Of a DNA stretch of 64,000 nt, positions 63,547-64,000 are shown in pieces. Source of the DNA: Gangjinia marincola (GTDB lineage: Bacteria; Bacteroidota; Bacteroidia; Flavobacteriales; Flavobacteriaceae); contig NZ_BAAAFG010000015.1 in assembly GCF_039523415.1 (NCBI RefSeq), forward strand, positions 372,001 through 436,000, given 5' to 3'. The notes under the pieces are model-generated. The model saw nothing but the letters and a program-made list of their open reading frames with translations. It ran no database searches and had not been told where the DNA came from. The translations under genes and the position numbers were made by a program. Position 1 is the first letter of the stretch. Each line of letters starts with the position of its first letter.

Positions 63547-64000
63547 AATAATTTATTTATTAGGAGCCGGTCGTAGCGGTACGACGTTATTGGCATCTGC
63601 ATTACATACACATCCAAACATTCAAACCGTTGGCGAACTACATCAATTTTTCGAATATTATTTTGACAACAAGTCGTGCTCGTGTGGTAGTGTTCTTGAT
63701 GCATGTATGTTTTGGAAAGAAATTATAAAAGAGATTAGGTTTAGTCACGTCTCAAATGAAAATTATAGGAGTATTGAGAAAAAACACAATCATCGCTATA
63801 TATTGAATTATCTTTTAAGCAATCACAATTCACGGGATTATATAAAGGCAAATGAAGAAGTATTTTCAGCTATTCGTAAAGCTACATCTTCTACTTGGAT
63901 GTTGGATTCTTCTAAATACATTGCACGTTATCTTTTATTAAGAAAAAGCAATAAAAATGAGATTAAAGGTGTTTTCTTAGTTCGCGATGTGCGGGGTGTT
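63536..64000 (+). CDS. Sulfotransferase family protein (partial, C-terminus beyond right edge)
   Basis: The frame is open from TTG 63536 to the edge: 155 codons of the N-terminal part. KNKIIYLLGAGRSGTTLLAS holds the PAPS-binding 5'-phosphosulfate loop (GAGRSGTTLL). The second PAPS element appears near the end as GVFLVRDVRGV. A CSCG pair near residue 50 could bind metal. It would transfer sulfate from PAPS to a hydroxyl or amine, most likely a sugar of the same locus. The start overlaps the ligase gene by 11 bases. Confidence 0.82.
   Translation, partial: MKNKIIYLLGAGRSGTTLLASALHTHPNIQTVGELHQFFEYYFDNKSCSCGSVLDACMFWKEIIKEIRFSHVSNENYRSIEKKHNHRYILNYLLSNHNSRDYIKANEEVFSAIRKATSSTWMLDSSKYIARYLLLRKSNKNEIKGVFLVRDVRGV

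Noticed and set aside
1..64000. CRISPR arrays, insertion sequences, integrases, toxin-antitoxin or other defence genes
   Set aside because: No spaced direct repeats, transposase-like or defence-like proteins were found on either strand.

Overview
The window comes from a chromosome of the Bacteroidota, almost certainly a marine-type member of the Flavobacteriaceae. The evidence is low G+C coding sequence, promoters of the Bacteroidetes type (TAnnTTTG, sometimes with an upstream TTG), type IX secretion sorting domains, lipoproteins with short lipoboxes, and flavobacterial families such as DUF4175, DUF4837, DUF6909 and a GH3-like ligase. Both GlnRS and GltX are present. No phage, insertion sequence, CRISPR array or recognisable defence system was seen.

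Layout. Positions 1-6.5 kb hold the N-terminal part of an outer-membrane receptor, lepA, a CPA-type cation/proton antiporter and an MBL-fold hydrolase. From 6.5 to 12.8 kb there are three large exported proteins: an S8 protease, an M1 peptidase and a repeat lipoprotein with a T9SS tail. The last is cut by one in-frame UGA. From 12.9 to 16.5 kb lie rnpA, an S41 protease, an unknown exported protein and a fatty-acid-hydroxylase-type enzyme. From 16.5 to 20.3 kb a minus-strand block carries an M61 peptidase, an ElaA-like acetyltransferase, rpiB, a DUF2007 protein and a newly called 43-residue membrane protein. It surrounds a 0.5 kb AT-rich gap. From 20.4 to 30.6 kb are rnr, a LysE exporter, tRNA-Cys, folB, a zinc-ribbon protein, glnS, an SPFH protein, gltX, a small T9SS protein and an AlkB-like hydroxylase.

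From 30.7 to 38.1 kb runs DUF4175-ybeY-mnmG-methyltransferase-ompH. Two CACGTG-centred palindromes resembling ParB-binding parS sites flank mnmG. A decayed outer-membrane beta-barrel gene follows, then holB, pgk, a LysM transglycosylase, a DUF4837 lipoprotein, tatA, an M23 peptidase, the GH3-like ligase and a DUF6909 protein.

From 48.5 kb to the right edge there is one tightly packed plus-strand surface-polysaccharide locus: a Wzz-like protein, rfbBACD (dTDP-rhamnose), wecB and wecC (UDP-ManNAcA), a small unknown lipoprotein, Wzx flippase, Wzy-like polymerase, GT4 glycosyltransferase, CapK-like adenylating protein, heparinase II/III-like protein, O-antigen ligase and a sulfotransferase cut by the window edge. 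Nearly every junction overlaps or is shorter than 21 bases, so it probably acts as one operon making a rhamnose- and ManNAcA-containing, possibly sulfated, glycan.

No clearly new multi-gene system is visible. The best leads are the UGA-interrupted gene, the parS-like pair, the small membrane protein, the AT-rich gap, the recurrent GCTTTCGCGG palindrome and the unknown members of the polysaccharide locus.
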